Below are positions 30,375-40,715 of a DNA stretch of 64,000 bases, piece after piece. Numbering within the stretch: the first letter of the stretch is position 1; each line of letters begins with the position of its first letter. Both the position numbers and the translations under genes were made by a program. Origin of the DNA: Brucella intermedia LMG 3301 (GTDB lineage: Bacteria > Pseudomonadota > Alphaproteobacteria > Rhizobiales > Rhizobiaceae); NCBI RefSeq assembly GCF_000182645.1, contig NZ_ACQA01000001.1, positions 1,302,001 through 1,366,000 on the forward strand, given 5' to 3'. The notes under the pieces were generated by a model that saw only the letters and a program-made list of their open reading frames with translations, was not told where the DNA came from and made no database searches.

Positions 30375-32882
30375 TCAATTGCAATGCGTTGTGGGGTTGT
30401 CCGCATCCGATGAACAGTCTGCTACGGTTCGAGTGGAACCGGATTTGGGCTTATATTCTCGTTCGGGCAAGCCGCGTGCCGCGCGCGAATGAATGCGATG
30501 CAAATGCCAGGGACGACTTGGAACATCAACAGCGTATGTAATTCGGTCGTCCGGACGCAAATCAGGCCTCGGCTGCTTCTCGTCAAGCCTCGCAGTTTCA
30601 TGCGATTTTCCCGTTGCCGCTTTGGGAGAGCGGCTTTCATCGCGTTGTTGTCCGAGTCTGATTTCTACGGCTCCTTTCAGCGCCAGATCGCGTTTACTGA
30701 TGCTGGTAATCGTTGAGCGACCACATGTAGCATCCTTGCCCGGAACAGCCAGGATGACCACATCCCCGATATTGCAGGCAATCTCCCGCATTGCCGGTTC
30801 TCCAGTATAGGCAAGCGTGCGACCATCACGCAGGGTAATTGTGCACACTCCCTCAACACACTCAAAACCATCGGACGCGGCCAGCTTTTCTTTTTTAACC
30901 GAAAGCGGGGGGATCATTTCCTTGACGAGATAGGCAGTTTTCCAATTGTCGATTGTGAACTGGGAAGGTCGATTTCGATTAACCGCAAGCCTTCCGTCCT
31001 CCAATCGGACGCCTACCAGCTTGGCATCTTCGGATACGACGATATCGGGAAATGGTTCCCTTAAAAAAACCATCAGGCCGAGGACGACAAATGGGAGCGC
31101 CAGTACCTTCAGTCTGGTGGAAAGCACAACCGCCAGAACCAGCGCAATGGTCCAGAAAACAAGAGTAAGCGCGGGCATGGTTCCTGGATTACCATCCGGC
31201 GACCAGGTCGCGACGAAGGCAGCAATGTGCCTTACCGCGAAAATGCCCCAGCCCATTATTTGCAAAGGCACCCAGTCAAGCTGCAAAGGCATCAGCACCA
31301 GGCCGAAAACAGCAAACGGCATCACAAGCAAGGCTATTGCGGGTTCAGCAAGCACATTTCCCACCAATCCCAATGGCGCTGTGTTGTTGAAATGATAGGC
31401 GGCGAAAATGCCGCTCGCCAACCCGGCAATGAGCGAGGTGCCTGCCGCTGCCGCGACTAGCTTTAATATCCGCCCAACAAAGCCGTCTCTGGACCTCCTA
31501 AGCTTCTCTGCGCCGACACGCCTGTTCGCATTGCGTTCGCTCCACCAGGCATAACCGGCGATCAACGCAGCGGTTGCAGAGAACGACATCTGGAAACTCG
31601 GCCCCAAAATCTCATGCGGCGAAAGAGCAATCATCGCGAGCGCCGCTATGGCCAGATTGCGCATGCTGATGGCAGCGCGATCGACCAGCAATGCTCCAAG
31701 CATAATCGCAATCATCACATAGCTTCGTTGCGCAGCAACGTCCGCACCGGACATGGCAAGATAGAAGGTACAGCTTAGCAGGGAGAGAAAAGCCGCGTAT
31801 TTCTTAACCGGGCGCCGGACGCTGAAAGCGGGAAACAGCGCGAAGGCAGACCGTAGCGTCAACATGACGACGCCAGCGGCGAGCGCCATATGCAAACCCG
31901 AGATTGAAAGAATATGTGCAAGCCCTGCCTTGCGCAGATCGTCGTTGGTTTGCTCGCTGATCCCGGCGCGGGTGCCTGCCACGAGCGCCGAAGCGACACT
32001 GCCATCCTCCCCTCCAATCACTTCCTCAATCCGTTCGGAAACCCGGACCCGTAGCATAGCAATCCACTGGGATATTTCCGCTGTCAGTTCATCCGGCGGG
32101 GGAACAATCGCTACTTTGGGCGTCCCGAGAAAGAACCCGTTGGCGCCAATGCCATTGAAATATGCGTGAAAAGAGAAATCATAGTTTCCAGGGCGGACGG
32201 GGCCAGATGGGATGCGCAATCGCGCAAAACCAGACAATCCACTGCCGATCACTGTTGTCGCCGGTATATCTCTGGCATTAATGCGAACGCGCTTCGGCGG
32301 AAATCGAAGTTTGGGGCGCTCGGTTTGAAGCACCTCAAGTGTTATCCGCCAGCTGCCATTATCCTGATATTCAAGCGCAACGACCCGGCCCGTCACACGC
32401 GTCGCCACGTCTGAGCCCAACATCGCCGTGGCACGACGTTCCGTCTCCCATTTGCCGACCATAAGCCCGCCGATCAGAGCGATGGCCAAGGTCGTGCCCT
32501 GGGCAACCGCGAAATGCTTGCGCGTCGCAATTCGCAAGCTGAGGGCAATCGCGAGCATTGACAGAAGCGGAGTCCACGCAGGTTCGAATGAAAGCGTGAA
32601 ATAGATTATCGCGCCGATACCGGCAAAAACCGGAAGCAGGAGGAAAAGTACGCCTCGTCCGGCTTCCGTTTCCATCGCAGCCTTGATCTGGCTGCCTGCG
32701 ACCGAAGATATAGACAAAAGCCGTTCACGCAGGCTCAATACCGAAGGCTTGACAGGTGGTAAGTCTACTTCGAATTCACCTGGAGGCGAAGTCTCCGGAA
32801 ATAAGGCGCGCAGCGAACCATCAGGCATGCTTCTGACAAGTGCCCGTTCGTTTACATCGCTCGCTTCCCTGATGCCTGTCAT
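30375..32882 (-). CDS. comEC: ComEC/Rec2-family competence protein
   Basis: An 835-residue polytopic membrane protein. A hydrophilic N-terminus and a few spans (about 60-145), an OB-like DUF4131 segment (about 145-260) and the Competence domain follow ([35 protein letters not shown], then eight or so spans). ComEC forms the inner-membrane DNA channel in transformable bacteria. The C-terminal region is soluble but lacks the HxHxDH metal motif, so the nuclease-like domain is absent or degenerate. A TTG six codons upstream of ATG 32882 is the only longer start. Natural transformation is not implied. Confidence 0.92.
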   Translation of the reverse strand: MTGIREASDVNERALVRSMPDGSLRALFPETSPPGEFEVDLPPVKPSVLSLRERLLSISSVAGSQIKAAMETEAGRGVLFLLLPVFAGIGAIIYFTLSFEPAWTPLLSMLAIALSLRIATRKHFAVAQGTTLAIALIGGLMVGKWETERRATAMLGSDVATRVTGRVVALEYQDNGSWRITLEVLQTERPKLRFPPKRVRINARDIPATTVIGSGLSGFARLRIPSGPVRPGNYDFSFHAYFNGIGANGFFLGTPKVAIVPPPDELTAEISQWIAMLRVRVSERIEEVIGGEDGSVASALVAGTRAGISEQTNDDLRKAGLAHILSISGLHMALAAGVVMLTLRSAFALFPAFSVRRPVKKYAAFLSLLSCTFYLAMSGADVAAQRSYVMIAIMLGALLVDRAAISMRNLAIAALAMIALSPHEILGPSFQMSFSATAALIAGYAWWSERNANRRVGAEKLRRSRDGFVGRILKLVAAAAGTSLIAGLASGIFAAYHFNNTAPLGLVGNVLAEPAIALLVMPFAVFGLVLMPLQLDWVPLQIMGWGIFAVRHIAAFVATWSPDGNPGTMPALTLVFWTIALVLAVVLSTRLKVLALPFVVLGLMVFLREPFPDIVVSEDAKLVGVRLEDGRLAVNRNRPSQFTIDNWKTAYLVKEMIPPLSVKKEKLAASDGFECVEGVCTITLRDGRTLAYTGEPAMREIACNIGDVVILAVPGKDATCGRSTITSISKRDLALKGAVEIRLGQQRDESRSPKAATGKSHETARLDEKQPRPDLRPDDRITYAVDVPSRPWHLHRIHSRAARGLPEREYKPKSGSTRTVADCSSDADNPTTHCN

Positions 32883-33144
32883 GCCCCCGCCTGACCGCAA
32901 AAGTTGGCCTAAGCCGCCAAAGTACCCCGAAAGAACAACGGCTCATCGGTGCGAAAGGGTTGCGAAGCCCTTGCGCACGTTGCTGCCTATGCTACATGAA
33001 CCGCAGCCGAAATCGAGTGAGTTCGTACAAAGAACCGCGATTACCTGCCGAGTTGTCTCGCGCAGGCATTGGAATTCAAGTTCGCGCCTGTGTCTCCGGC
33101 ATTCGCCGCTGCTCTGGAATGGCGCACGACATAGTGGAGCTATC
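32883..33144. promoter_or_regulatory. Divergent comEC/gltX promoter region
   Basis: A 262-base gap with the 5' ends of two divergent genes. No operator or riboswitch-like structure stands out; the reading frame of gltX stays open across it in a composition unlike the gene, which looks accidental. Confidence 0.45.
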
Positions 33145-34566
33145 ATGCCGAAACCGGTCGTCACCCGTTTTGCCCCTTCGCCCACCGGGTATCTGCACAT
33201 TGGCGGTGCACGCACTGCCCTGTTCAACTGGCTTTACGCCAAGCATAACGGCGGTAAGATGCTGCTACGTATCGAAGACACCGACCGGGAACGTTCCACC
33301 GATGCCGCGACTGCTGCCATTCTCGATGGACTGACCTGGCTGGGGCTGGATTGGGACGGCGAAGCCATCTCGCAATTCGAGCGTGCGCCTCGCCATCGCG
33401 AAGTGGCGGAAGAGCTGGTTGCTCTTGGCAAGGCATATTACTGCTATGCAACGCCAGAAGAACTGGAAGAAATGCGCGAGAAAGCCCGCGCCGAAGGTCG
33501 TCCACCGCGCTATGACGGTCGCTGGCGTGATCGCGATCCGTCAGAAGCACCCGCAGGCGTAAAGCCGGTCATTCGCATCAAGGCGCCGCAGGAAGGCGAA
33601 ACTCTCGTGCAGGATGCCGTGCAGGGCGATGTCCGCTTCCCGAACAAGGATCTCGATGATTTCATCATCCTGCGTTCCGATGGCACGCCCACCTACATGC
33701 ATGCAGTCGTTGTCGATGACCACGACATGGGTGTGACTCATATCATTCGCGGCGACGATCATCTGACCAATGCCGCGCGGCAGACCGTCATCTACAACGC
33801 AATGAGCTGGGACGTGCCGCAGATGTCACACATCCCGCTGATCCATGGTGCTGACGGTGCAAAACTCTCCAAGCGTCACGGCGCTCTGGGTGTCGATGCC
33901 TACCGTGCGATGGGCTATTTGCCCGCGGCCCTGCGCAACTATCTCGTGCGCCTTGGCTGGAGTCACGGCGATGACGAGATTATGTCGACCGAACAGATGA
34001 TCGAATGGTTCGACGTCAAGGACATCAACAAGGGTGCGGCCCGCTTCGATTTTCAGAAGCTGGAGGCGATCAACGGCGTCTATATGCGCGCCAGCGACGA
34101 CCGGGCGCTCTATGATGCGCTTATAGCCGTTCTTCCGGAGATTGAAGGCGGCAAGGAAATTTCCGATGCGCTGGACGATAAGCGCCGCGCACAATTGCTC
34201 GCCGCCATGCCCGGCCTGAAGGATCGTGCCAAAACTCTTGTGGAACTGGCTGACGGATCGAAATTCATCTTCGCTGCTCGTCCCCTTGACCTTGATGAGA
34301 AGGCAGCCTCCCTCCTGAATGAAGAAGGCCGCGCTGTACTCAAGTCTGTTCTGCCGGATCTGGAAGCTGCAACCGAATGGACTGTCGAATCTCTCGACGC
34401 CGTCGTGAGGACTCACGCGGAAAAAACCGGGCTGAAACTCGGCAAGATCGCACAGCCCCTACGCGCAGCATTGACCGGTCGAGCCACCTCTCCGGGCGTG
34501 TTCGACGTGCTTTCCGTCCTTGGCCGTGAGGAGTCGCTCGGGCGTATTCGCGATCAAATCGGTTAA
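33145..34566 (+). CDS. gltX: Glutamyl-tRNA synthetase
   Basis: A 473-residue class I synthetase charging tRNA-Glu (and often tRNA-Gln in alphaproteobacteria lacking GlnRS). It has [19 protein letters not shown] (HIGH motif), the [11 protein letters not shown] segment and the KLSKRHGA (KMSKS) loop, with the helical anticodon-binding C-terminus. The ATG at 33145 has GGAG upstream; the frame is open 154 codons earlier, overlapping comEC on the other strand, but is not coding. Confidence 0.97.
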   Translation: MPKPVVTRFAPSPTGYLHIGGARTALFNWLYAKHNGGKMLLRIEDTDRERSTDAATAAILDGLTWLGLDWDGEAISQFERAPRHREVAEELVALGKAYYCYATPEELEEMREKARAEGRPPRYDGRWRDRDPSEAPAGVKPVIRIKAPQEGETLVQDAVQGDVRFPNKDLDDFIILRSDGTPTYMHAVVVDDHDMGVTHIIRGDDHLTNAARQTVIYNAMSWDVPQMSHIPLIHGADGAKLSKRHGALGVDAYRAMGYLPAALRNYLVRLGWSHGDDEIMSTEQMIEWFDVKDINKGAARFDFQKLEAINGVYMRASDDRALYDALIAVLPEIEGGKEISDALDDKRRAQLLAAMPGLKDRAKTLVELADGSKFIFAARPLDLDEKAASLLNEEGRAVLKSVLPDLEAATEWTVESLDAVVRTHAEKTGLKLGKIAQPLRAALTGRATSPGVFDVLSVLGREESLGRIRDQIG

Positions 34567-34794
34567 GGTGGGAACATTCACGCTGACGTGACAAAACCGG
34601 CGTAAATAGTTCAAATTACGCATTGCATCGCGAACCGTTTGGGATAGTTTGACGGGCAAAATCGTTAGGATAATGCGTGAACGCTAATGGTCCCCACAGG
34701 GGCGGGACCATTCCAAGAGATAAAAGACAAATTATAACGACGATTACAATTCTGCCGTCGTGCGGGCGGCAAAGTGGACATGAAAGGAAACACG
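34567..34794 (+). promoter_or_regulatory. gltA promoter/leader region with hairpin
   Basis: The 228-base gap before gltA contains TGGTCCC-N9-GGGACCA (34688-34710), a 7-bp stem about 85 bases before the start codon, with no U-run after it. It may be a leader hairpin or an operator for citrate synthase expression; nothing more specific can be seen. Confidence 0.4.
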
Positions 34795-36087
34795 ATGTCA
34801 GATAGGACAGCCAGCTTTACACTAGAAGGCAAAACATTCGACCTGCCTGTACGACAAGGCACTGTCGGACCAGACGTCGTTGATATTGGTCCACTCTACA
34901 AGAATTCCCAGATGTTCACCTACGATCCGGGCTTCACCTCCACGGCATCGTGCGAATCCAAAATCACCTACATCGACGGTGACGAAGGCACCCTGCTCTA
35001 TCGCGGTTACCCAATCGATCAGCTTGCCGAACACGGCGATTTTCTGGAAACCTGCTACCTGCTTCTGTACGGCGAACTGCCAACGGCAACCCAGAAGGCT
35101 GACTTCGACTATCGTGTGACGCGCCACACGATGATTCACGAACAGATGACGAAGTTCTTTACGGGCTTCCGCCGTGATGCCCATCCTATGGCCGTAATGG
35201 TCGGCTGTGTCGGCGCGATGTCGGCTTTCTATCATGACTCGACCGACATCACCGACCCGCATCAGCGTATGGTCGCCTCGATCCGTCTGATCGCCAAGGT
35301 CCCGACGCTCGCTGCCATGGCCTATAAGTACCATATCGGCCAGCCGTTCATGTACCCGAAGAACGATCTCGATTTCGCGTCGAACTTCCTGCACATGTGC
35401 TTTGGCGTTCCGTGCGAGGATTACAAGGTCAATCCGGTTCTGGCGCGCGCGATGGACCGCATCTTCATTCTCCACGCGGATCACGAGCAGAACGCCTCGA
35501 CCTCGACCGTGCGCCTTGCCGGCTCGTCGGGCGCCAATCCATTTGCATGTATCGCAGCCGGCGTTGCCTGCCTGTGGGGCCCTGCCCACGGCGGCGCTAA
35601 CGAAGCCGCGCTCAACATGCTGGCTGAAATCGGTTCCGTCGACCGCATTCCTGAATTCATCGCCCGTGCAAAGGACAAGAACGATCCGTTCCGTCTGATG
35701 GGCTTCGGTCACCGCGTCTACAAGAATTACGATCCGCGCGCCAAGATCATGCAGAAGACCTGCCATGAAGTTCTGGGCGAACTCGGCATCAAGGACGATC
35801 CGTTGCTCGACGTTGCGATGGAACTGGAAAAGATTGCCCTGACGGATGAATACTTCATCGAAAAGAAGCTTTATCCGAACATCGACTTCTATTCGGGCAT
35901 CACGTTGAAGGCCCTCGGCTTCCCGACCGAAATGTTCACGGTTCTCTTTGCACTCGCCCGTACCGTAGGCTGGGTCGCACAGTGGAAGGAAATGATCGAA
36001 GATCCGCAGCAGAAGATCGGTCGCCCGCGCCAGCTCTACACGGGCGCCGCCGAACGCGATTACGTGCCGCTCGCAAAGCGCAAATAA
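34795..36087 (+). CDS. gltA: Citrate synthase (type II)
   Basis: A 430-residue TCA-cycle enzyme condensing acetyl-CoA and oxaloacetate. Signatures include [18 protein letters not shown], the catalytic histidines in [10 protein letters not shown] and [14 protein letters not shown], the aspartate region NIDFYSGI, and [21 protein letters not shown] at the C-terminus. The N-terminal extension is that of the hexameric, NADH-sensitive Gram-negative form. ATG 34795 has GAAAGGAAA before it. Followed by a strong terminator. Confidence 0.98.
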   Translation: MSDRTASFTLEGKTFDLPVRQGTVGPDVVDIGPLYKNSQMFTYDPGFTSTASCESKITYIDGDEGTLLYRGYPIDQLAEHGDFLETCYLLLYGELPTATQKADFDYRVTRHTMIHEQMTKFFTGFRRDAHPMAVMVGCVGAMSAFYHDSTDITDPHQRMVASIRLIAKVPTLAAMAYKYHIGQPFMYPKNDLDFASNFLHMCFGVPCEDYKVNPVLARAMDRIFILHADHEQNASTSTVRLAGSSGANPFACIAAGVACLWGPAHGGANEAALNMLAEIGSVDRIPEFIARAKDKNDPFRLMGFGHRVYKNYDPRAKIMQKTCHEVLGELGIKDDPLLDVAMELEKIALTDEYFIEKKLYPNIDFYSGITLKALGFPTEMFTVLFALARTVGWVAQWKEMIEDPQQKIGRPRQLYTGAAERDYVPLAKRK

Positions 36088-36102
36088 ATATCAGATACGC
36101 AC

Positions 36103-36135
36103 AAAAAACCCGGTTGCCAAACAACCGGGTTTTTT
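36103..36135 (+). terminator. Rho-independent terminator of gltA
   Basis: A perfect 12-bp stem AAAACCCGGTTG (36105-36116), loop CCAAA, CAACCGGGTTTT (36122-36133), then further Ts. An A-run on the left side makes it usable from lpxB on the minus strand as well, though lpxB ends some 90 bases away. Confidence 0.93.
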
Positions 36136-36227
36136 AACGCCTGCTCGCAGCAGGTAATCAGGTCCTGGACACAATCATTTCCAGCAAAAGCGCGATTGTT
36201 GTGTTGCGATAGAGTACTTCCGACGCT

Positions 36228-37421
36228 TCAGTTTAAACTGGAAATGCTCTTCCCTGCCAGCTCCAGAACGACCCGCGCACCGATCTCGCCAGACGGCTGC
36301 TCGGTCGCCATGATCGAAGCAACCTTATCGAATCCGTCGAGTTGTGCCTGCCGTGCCGATCCGGGCTTCATCAGCCGCTCGAGATTGCGAGCAAGCATTC
36401 CGGGGCGAACGAATTCATTGAAATACTCAGGCACTACCGGCTCATCGGCTATGATGTTCGGCAGAGCCGCGCTCCAGATGGTTATCTTGGGCATCAGAAA
36501 CTTGCGTGCAAACCAGTCCGCCTTATAGGAAAGCACACTTGGGATACGTGAGAGAGCCAGTTCCAGTGAGACCGTCCCGGAAGCGGCAAGCGCCGCATCA
36601 GCCCTGGAAAAAGCTTTCCACTTTTCCTCATCGCCCAGGACAATAAGCGGTTTGACCGCCCAATTCTTCGAAAGATCCCGCACCATTTCCTCGATGCGCG
36701 GCAGTGTCGGCAAAACCACATCAAGTTTTTCGGTTCTGGCAGCAAGTTCACCAACAGCCTGCCCGAACGGTTCCATCAGCGTCTGGATTTCAGTACGGCG
36801 AGACCCCGGTAGAACAAGCAGCGTTTTGCGGGATTCATTAGACCGTTGCACTTCCAGTGCTTTTTGTTCTGCCCTTGCCCGCAATATCGGCTCATAGCCG
36901 GAAAGGCGGTGCCCGACATAGGTGGCACTCGGTCCACTCAACTTTTGCATGACCTCCACCTCAAATGGAAGAATGGTCAACACGTGGTCAAAATAGGCTT
37001 TCATCGCCCGGGCACGCTGCGGTCGCCAAGCCCACACACTCGGCGCTATATATTTTACAATGGGAATGGACGCATTCGCTGCCCTGATCCTTTGGGCAAC
37101 ACGGTGCGTGAACTCGGGACTATCGATCAGAAGAACGCAATCTGGCTTCTCCGCAATGATGCGTTGCGCGGTCTGCCTAATGCGCCGCATCAGCCCCGGT
37201 AAATTCTTGAGAATTGCGCCCAGCCCCATAAGGGCAATTTCGTGCGGATCAAAGAAAGACTTCATGCCCCGGGCCGCAAGGTGATCGCCACCGACGCCGA
37301 CGATATCAACAAGCCGGTCTGTCTGGTTTCGTAGTGCATCAATCAGATCAGCACCAAGAAGATCACCGGATTCTTCACCGGCCACGATTGCTATTTTCAG
37401 AGGCCGGCTGTTGGTGCTCAC
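36228..37421 (-). CDS. lpxB: Lipid-A-disaccharide synthase
   Basis: A 397-residue GT19 glycosyltransferase joining UDP-diacylglucosamine and lipid X. KIAIVAGEESGDLLGADLI, VVGVGG-like DIVGVGGDH, the IDSPEFTHRVAQ stretch, YIAPSVWAWRPQRA and LLVLPGSRRTEI are all family motifs. Its start overlaps the lpxI stop as ATGA, showing coupling. Last gene of the lipid A block. Confidence 0.96.
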   Translation of the reverse strand: MSTNSRPLKIAIVAGEESGDLLGADLIDALRNQTDRLVDIVGVGGDHLAARGMKSFFDPHEIALMGLGAILKNLPGLMRRIRQTAQRIIAEKPDCVLLIDSPEFTHRVAQRIRAANASIPIVKYIAPSVWAWRPQRARAMKAYFDHVLTILPFEVEVMQKLSGPSATYVGHRLSGYEPILRARAEQKALEVQRSNESRKTLLVLPGSRRTEIQTLMEPFGQAVGELAARTEKLDVVLPTLPRIEEMVRDLSKNWAVKPLIVLGDEEKWKAFSRADAALAASGTVSLELALSRIPSVLSYKADWFARKFLMPKITIWSAALPNIIADEPVVPEYFNEFVRPGMLARNLERLMKPGSARQAQLDGFDKVASIMATEQPSGEIGARVVLELAGKSISSLN

Positions 37422-38317
37422 GTCCGGGCATCCTTTCTCTCCCGACTGACTGTCTCTATGAAGAGACCCTCGTCGTTTGCTGCAGCGATGGTTTCACCGA
37501 AGCCTAGAATGAATGTCCTGCCTGCCTCAACTGCTATTCCCGATAATCCCGCTTTGGCGGCATTCTCGACTGTTGAAATCCCGATGGTTGGAAGGTCGGC
37601 TCTTTCATCCTGCTGCGGCTTTGCCATCTTGACGAGAACACCGCCCCGGCGAGGTATGCGGCGAGCCGCACGCAACTCCCGCACACGTTCGATCATTTGA
37701 TCTGTGCCTTCCGCTCCTTCGAGGGCCACCACACGTCCGCCGACCGCAATTGCGCCCTGCCCGACATCGAGATCACCGAGGCGAAGCGCAGATTCCATCG
37801 CAAGTTCAAGATTATGGCGTTCTCTGGAGTCTGGCACGGCTCGAGTCAGAATTTGAGCCGGTGATGGGGAAAGCAGATCCGGGACAACTTCATGAGCCCC
37901 GACAACTTTGAAACCAAAAGATTCCAGCAGACCAATGAACGCACGCAAGAGCGCATCGTCCCCTTGTCCCAGTGCCCGCAGAACATAAGGCACCGCCCGC
38001 AGCGTAGGCCAGTCAAGCTTCAAATCGCTGACATGAGGGCGGCTCGTCACGCCACCGGCGAGGACAACCCGATCCACTCCCGCAGCTTTCATAGAGCGCA
38101 CCAGCTTTGCAAACTCTACGATCGAGATTTCCTGATGTTCATACTTGTAAAGTATCGGGTCGGCTTCTCCGCGCAGCGGCACAAGGAAGGGAGAGTTTCC
38201 CGCTGTCGCCAGAGCCTCCGCCACATTGATCGGCAGCAGGCCGTTCCCGGCGATAATGGCAACGCGCCCCGCATGGTCTGCGAGACGCTGGATTTTCTCA
38301 ATCTTCGCCGCTGTCAT
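37418..38317 (-). CDS. lpxI: UDP-2,3-diacylglucosamine pyrophosphatase LpxI
   Basis: A 299-residue protein of the DUF1009/LpxI family, which replaces LpxH in alphaproteobacteria for making lipid X. It starts with a Rossmann-like part (VAIIAGNGLLPINVAEAL) and contains KLDWPTLRAVPYVLRALGQGDDALL, GAHEVVPDLL, GQGAIAVGGRVVALEGAEGTDQMI and VENAAKAGLSGIAVEAGRTFIL. The ATG at 38317 overlaps lpxA by 20 bases; ATG at 38332 is an alternative. LpxI sits between lpxA and lpxB as is usual. Confidence 0.92.
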   Translation of the reverse strand: MTAAKIEKIQRLADHAGRVAIIAGNGLLPINVAEALATAGNSPFLVPLRGEADPILYKYEHQEISIVEFAKLVRSMKAAGVDRVVLAGGVTSRPHVSDLKLDWPTLRAVPYVLRALGQGDDALLRAFIGLLESFGFKVVGAHEVVPDLLSPSPAQILTRAVPDSRERHNLELAMESALRLGDLDVGQGAIAVGGRVVALEGAEGTDQMIERVRELRAARRIPRRGGVLVKMAKPQQDERADLPTIGISTVENAAKAGLSGIAVEAGRTFILGFGETIAAANDEGLFIETVSRERKDART

Positions 38318-39134
38318 GTCCGGCCCCGCCATGCACCGCATCAAGCGGAGGTGTACAGTAGGCACGCTTGGTATCGACGTTGATGAAGTCGATCATATCG
38401 ATGACAGCCGGGGAGCCCGGTATTGCAATTAGAACGTCTTTGGCGCGGTCCCGAATCGGCTTTGTACGGTCGAACAGCATCCTGACAGCATGACGAAGAT
38501 TATGAATTTCCTTGCGCTCCATACCAGAGCGCTTCATGCCGACGATATTCAATCCGCCAAGATGAGCATGCACGCCTATCGCCATACCGTATGGGATAAG
38601 ATCGCTCACAACAGCAGCCATGCCACCTACGAAAGCGTGGTGTCCAATACGCACGAATTGATGGATAGCCGCGCCACCGCCCAGAATGGCGTGGTGTCCG
38701 ATCGTCGTATGGCCGCCAATCATCACATTGTTGGAAAATGTGACGTAATCGCCAATATCGCAATCATGCGCTACATGAGCATAAGCCAGAAACGAACAGT
38801 TGTCGCCAACCGAAGTATATCCCCGTGCGCTGTCCGACCCTTTGTGCATGGTCACGCCTTCACGGATCAGGCAGTTCTTTCCGATGTTCAGCTTGGTGGG
38901 ACCACCCTTATGCTTGTTGTTCTGCGGATCGCACCCCAGAACAGCGTGCGGATAGACCCTGGCTCCCTCGCCAAGCGTCGTCGCGCCCGTTACAACCACA
39001 TGGCTCATCAATTCCGAATTGTCGCCAATGACGGCGCCAGACTGAATATGACAGAAAGGGCCGACAGACACACCCTGCCCCAGTTCCACACCCTGCTCTA
39101 CGAGAGCGGTGGGGTGAATGAATGTTTCTTTCAT
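38298..39134 (-). CDS. lpxA: UDP-N-acetylglucosamine acyltransferase
   Basis: A 278-residue left-handed beta-helix acyltransferase, the first step of lipid A synthesis. Repeated hexapeptides run from about 7 to 190, with the catalytic histidine about 123 in YAHVAHDCDIGD. The C-terminal helical region contains GMKRSGMERKEIHNLRHAVRML. Start is uncertain: a GTG at 39146 overlaps the fabZ stop and would add four residues; ATG 39134 is used here. It ends with an unusual Gly/His/Asp tail overlapping lpxI. Confidence 0.96.
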   Translation of the reverse strand: MKETFIHPTALVEQGVELGQGVSVGPFCHIQSGAVIGDNSELMSHVVVTGATTLGEGARVYPHAVLGCDPQNNKHKGGPTKLNIGKNCLIREGVTMHKGSDSARGYTSVGDNCSFLAYAHVAHDCDIGDYVTFSNNVMIGGHTTIGHHAILGGGAAIHQFVRIGHHAFVGGMAAVVSDLIPYGMAIGVHAHLGGLNIVGMKRSGMERKEIHNLRHAVRMLFDRTKPIRDRAKDVLIAIPGSPAVIDMIDFINVDTKRAYCTPPLDAVHGGAGHDSGED

Positions 39135-39142
39135 TGATATGC

Positions 39143-39616
39143 TCACTGGTTTTCTTCAGCTGTGCTGATCATGGCAGCGACTTCAGCTTCCGCAACCTTC
39201 ACACCATCAACTTCCGCAATGCATTCATATTTGGAGATATTTGCGCGTTGCTTGATCTTCTTGACATGAAGCAGAAGCCTGTCACCCGGTATGACGGGCC
39301 GACGGAATTTCGCATTGTCGATGGTCATGAAATAGACCACGCCCGGACGCCCGGTCTTGCGCTGAAGCAGGGAAATAGCGCCTGCCGTTTGTGCCATGGC
39401 TTCGACAATCAATACGCCCGGCATGATCGGCTTTTCGGGAAAATGGCCTGTAAAATGCGGCTCGTTGATTGTCACATTCTTGATGCCGGTCGCAGAGACG
39501 TCACCGTCAATGTCGACGATACGATCAATCAGCAAAAACGGATAGCGATGCGGCAGCACTGCCAGAAGGTCCTGGATATCTGCTGCTTCCAGCTTGGTCT
39601 GATTTGCATCACTCAT
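39143..39616 (-). CDS. fabZ: 3-hydroxyacyl-ACP dehydratase FabZ
   Basis: A 157-residue hot-dog enzyme for fatty acid elongation. [17 protein letters not shown], catalytic His58 in [15 protein letters not shown] and Glu72 in VEAMAQ are intact. Its ATG at 39616 lies inside the end of lpxD (8-base overlap); the frame is open further upstream, but inside lpxD. The lpxD-fabZ-lpxA order lets fatty acid and lipid A synthesis be expressed together, since both draw on hydroxymyristoyl-ACP. Confidence 0.97.
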   Translation of the reverse strand: MSDANQTKLEAADIQDLLAVLPHRYPFLLIDRIVDIDGDVSATGIKNVTINEPHFTGHFPEKPIMPGVLIVEAMAQTAGAISLLQRKTGRPGVVYFMTIDNAKFRRPVIPGDRLLLHVKKIKQRANISKYECIAEVDGVKVAEAEVAAMISTAEENQ

Positions 39617-40664
39617 CAGAGGATTGCTCCTTTCTCGATTGCCCGATGCTGCGGATATTCGCAATATCGCGGAACCACTGCTTGATAGGCCGCGCGGGAA
39701 TACCACCCCAGCGCTCACCATCGGGTATGTCATTCATAACGCCACTCGCCGCGGCAACCTGCACGCGCGAACCGATGATCAAATGGTCAGCAAGGCCCAC
39801 ACGTCCACCCAGCATCGTCTGGTCACCGATAACGCAGCTGCCGGAGATGCCGCAATGTGCGGCAATGATGCAAAAGCGGCCGATCCGCACATTGTGCGCG
39901 ATCTGGACAAGATTATCGACCTTGGTGCCTTCACCGATAACGGTGTCATTCAACGAACCACGATCCACCGTCGTATTGGCGCCGATCTCGACATTGTCCT
40001 GAATAATGACCCTGCCGAGTTGGGGAACTTTTTCCAGACCAGCCGGGCCTGGGACGTAGCCGAAACCATCTTGCCCAATCCGAACGCCCGGATGAAGCGC
40101 AACCTGGTTGCCGATAAAAGCACATTGTACGGTAACGCCCGGCGCAATATAGCTGTTGCGACCGATCTGGCTACCTTCCCCAATGACCGCAGTCGATGCG
40201 ACCAGGGTACCGCTACCAACGGTAACGCCCTTACCGATCACTGCTCCGGCTTCGATGGTCGCGCCATCCTCGATATGGGCGGTCGGGTGAATGATTGCCG
40301 CCGACGAAATACCTGTTTCACCAAACCAGCTTACCGGCCTGACCGACGCAGGAAAAAGCATCCGGCCCACGGAGGCAAAGTCGCGTTGGGGATTGCGGGT
40401 CACCAATGCAGCTATATGCGACGGTACTATGTCCGCTACGGCTTCCGTACACAAAACCCCGGCCGCACTGATCGATGAAAGTCCATCGGCGTTCTTTTTG
40501 CCCTCCACGAAGACAAGAGAACCTTCAGTAGCATCTTTAAGAGAAGAGAGACGCGCAACAGAACGCGGCGCAAGCTTCGCATCGCGAAGTCTTGCACCGG
40601 TAAAATCTGCTATATCGCCAATCGTGAGTTCACGCGAAGGCGCGAAAAAAACAGGATCTGCCAT
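39609..40664 (-). CDS. lpxD: UDP-3-O-acylglucosamine N-acyltransferase
   Basis: A 351-residue trimeric acyltransferase. N-terminal uridine-binding domain ([17 protein letters not shown]) is followed by a long hexapeptide beta-helix (about 105-315) with the catalytic histidine in [13 protein letters not shown], and a C-terminal helix containing [14 protein letters not shown] 40664 is used; a TTG precedes it directly. Between bamA and this gene lies a strong hairpin, possibly limiting read-through. Confidence 0.96.
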   Translation of the reverse strand: MADPVFFAPSRELTIGDIADFTGARLRDAKLAPRSVARLSSLKDATEGSLVFVEGKKNADGLSSISAAGVLCTEAVADIVPSHIAALVTRNPQRDFASVGRMLFPASVRPVSWFGETGISSAAIIHPTAHIEDGATIEAGAVIGKGVTVGSGTLVASTAVIGEGSQIGRNSYIAPGVTVQCAFIGNQVALHPGVRIGQDGFGYVPGPAGLEKVPQLGRVIIQDNVEIGANTTVDRGSLNDTVIGEGTKVDNLVQIAHNVRIGRFCIIAAHCGISGSCVIGDQTMLGGRVGLADHLIIGSRVQVAAASGVMNDIPDGERWGGIPARPIKQWFRDIANIRSIGQSRKEQSSDE

Positions 40665-40677
40665 CAAAACACTTTCT

Positions 40678-40701
40678 TTCCCGGGGTTGTTATACCCCGG
40701 G
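40678..40701 (-). promoter_or_regulatory. Strong intercistronic hairpin between bamA and lpxD
   Basis: CCCGGGGT (40680-40687) pairs perfectly with ACCCCGGG (40694-40701) around a six-base loop. It lies 14 bases after the bamA stop and about 16 before the lpxD start. On the minus strand it is not followed by a T-run, so it is more likely an RNA processing or stability element, or a Rho-type stop, than an intrinsic terminator. Confidence 0.6.
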
Positions 40702-40715
40702 AAAAGGCAAATCTA

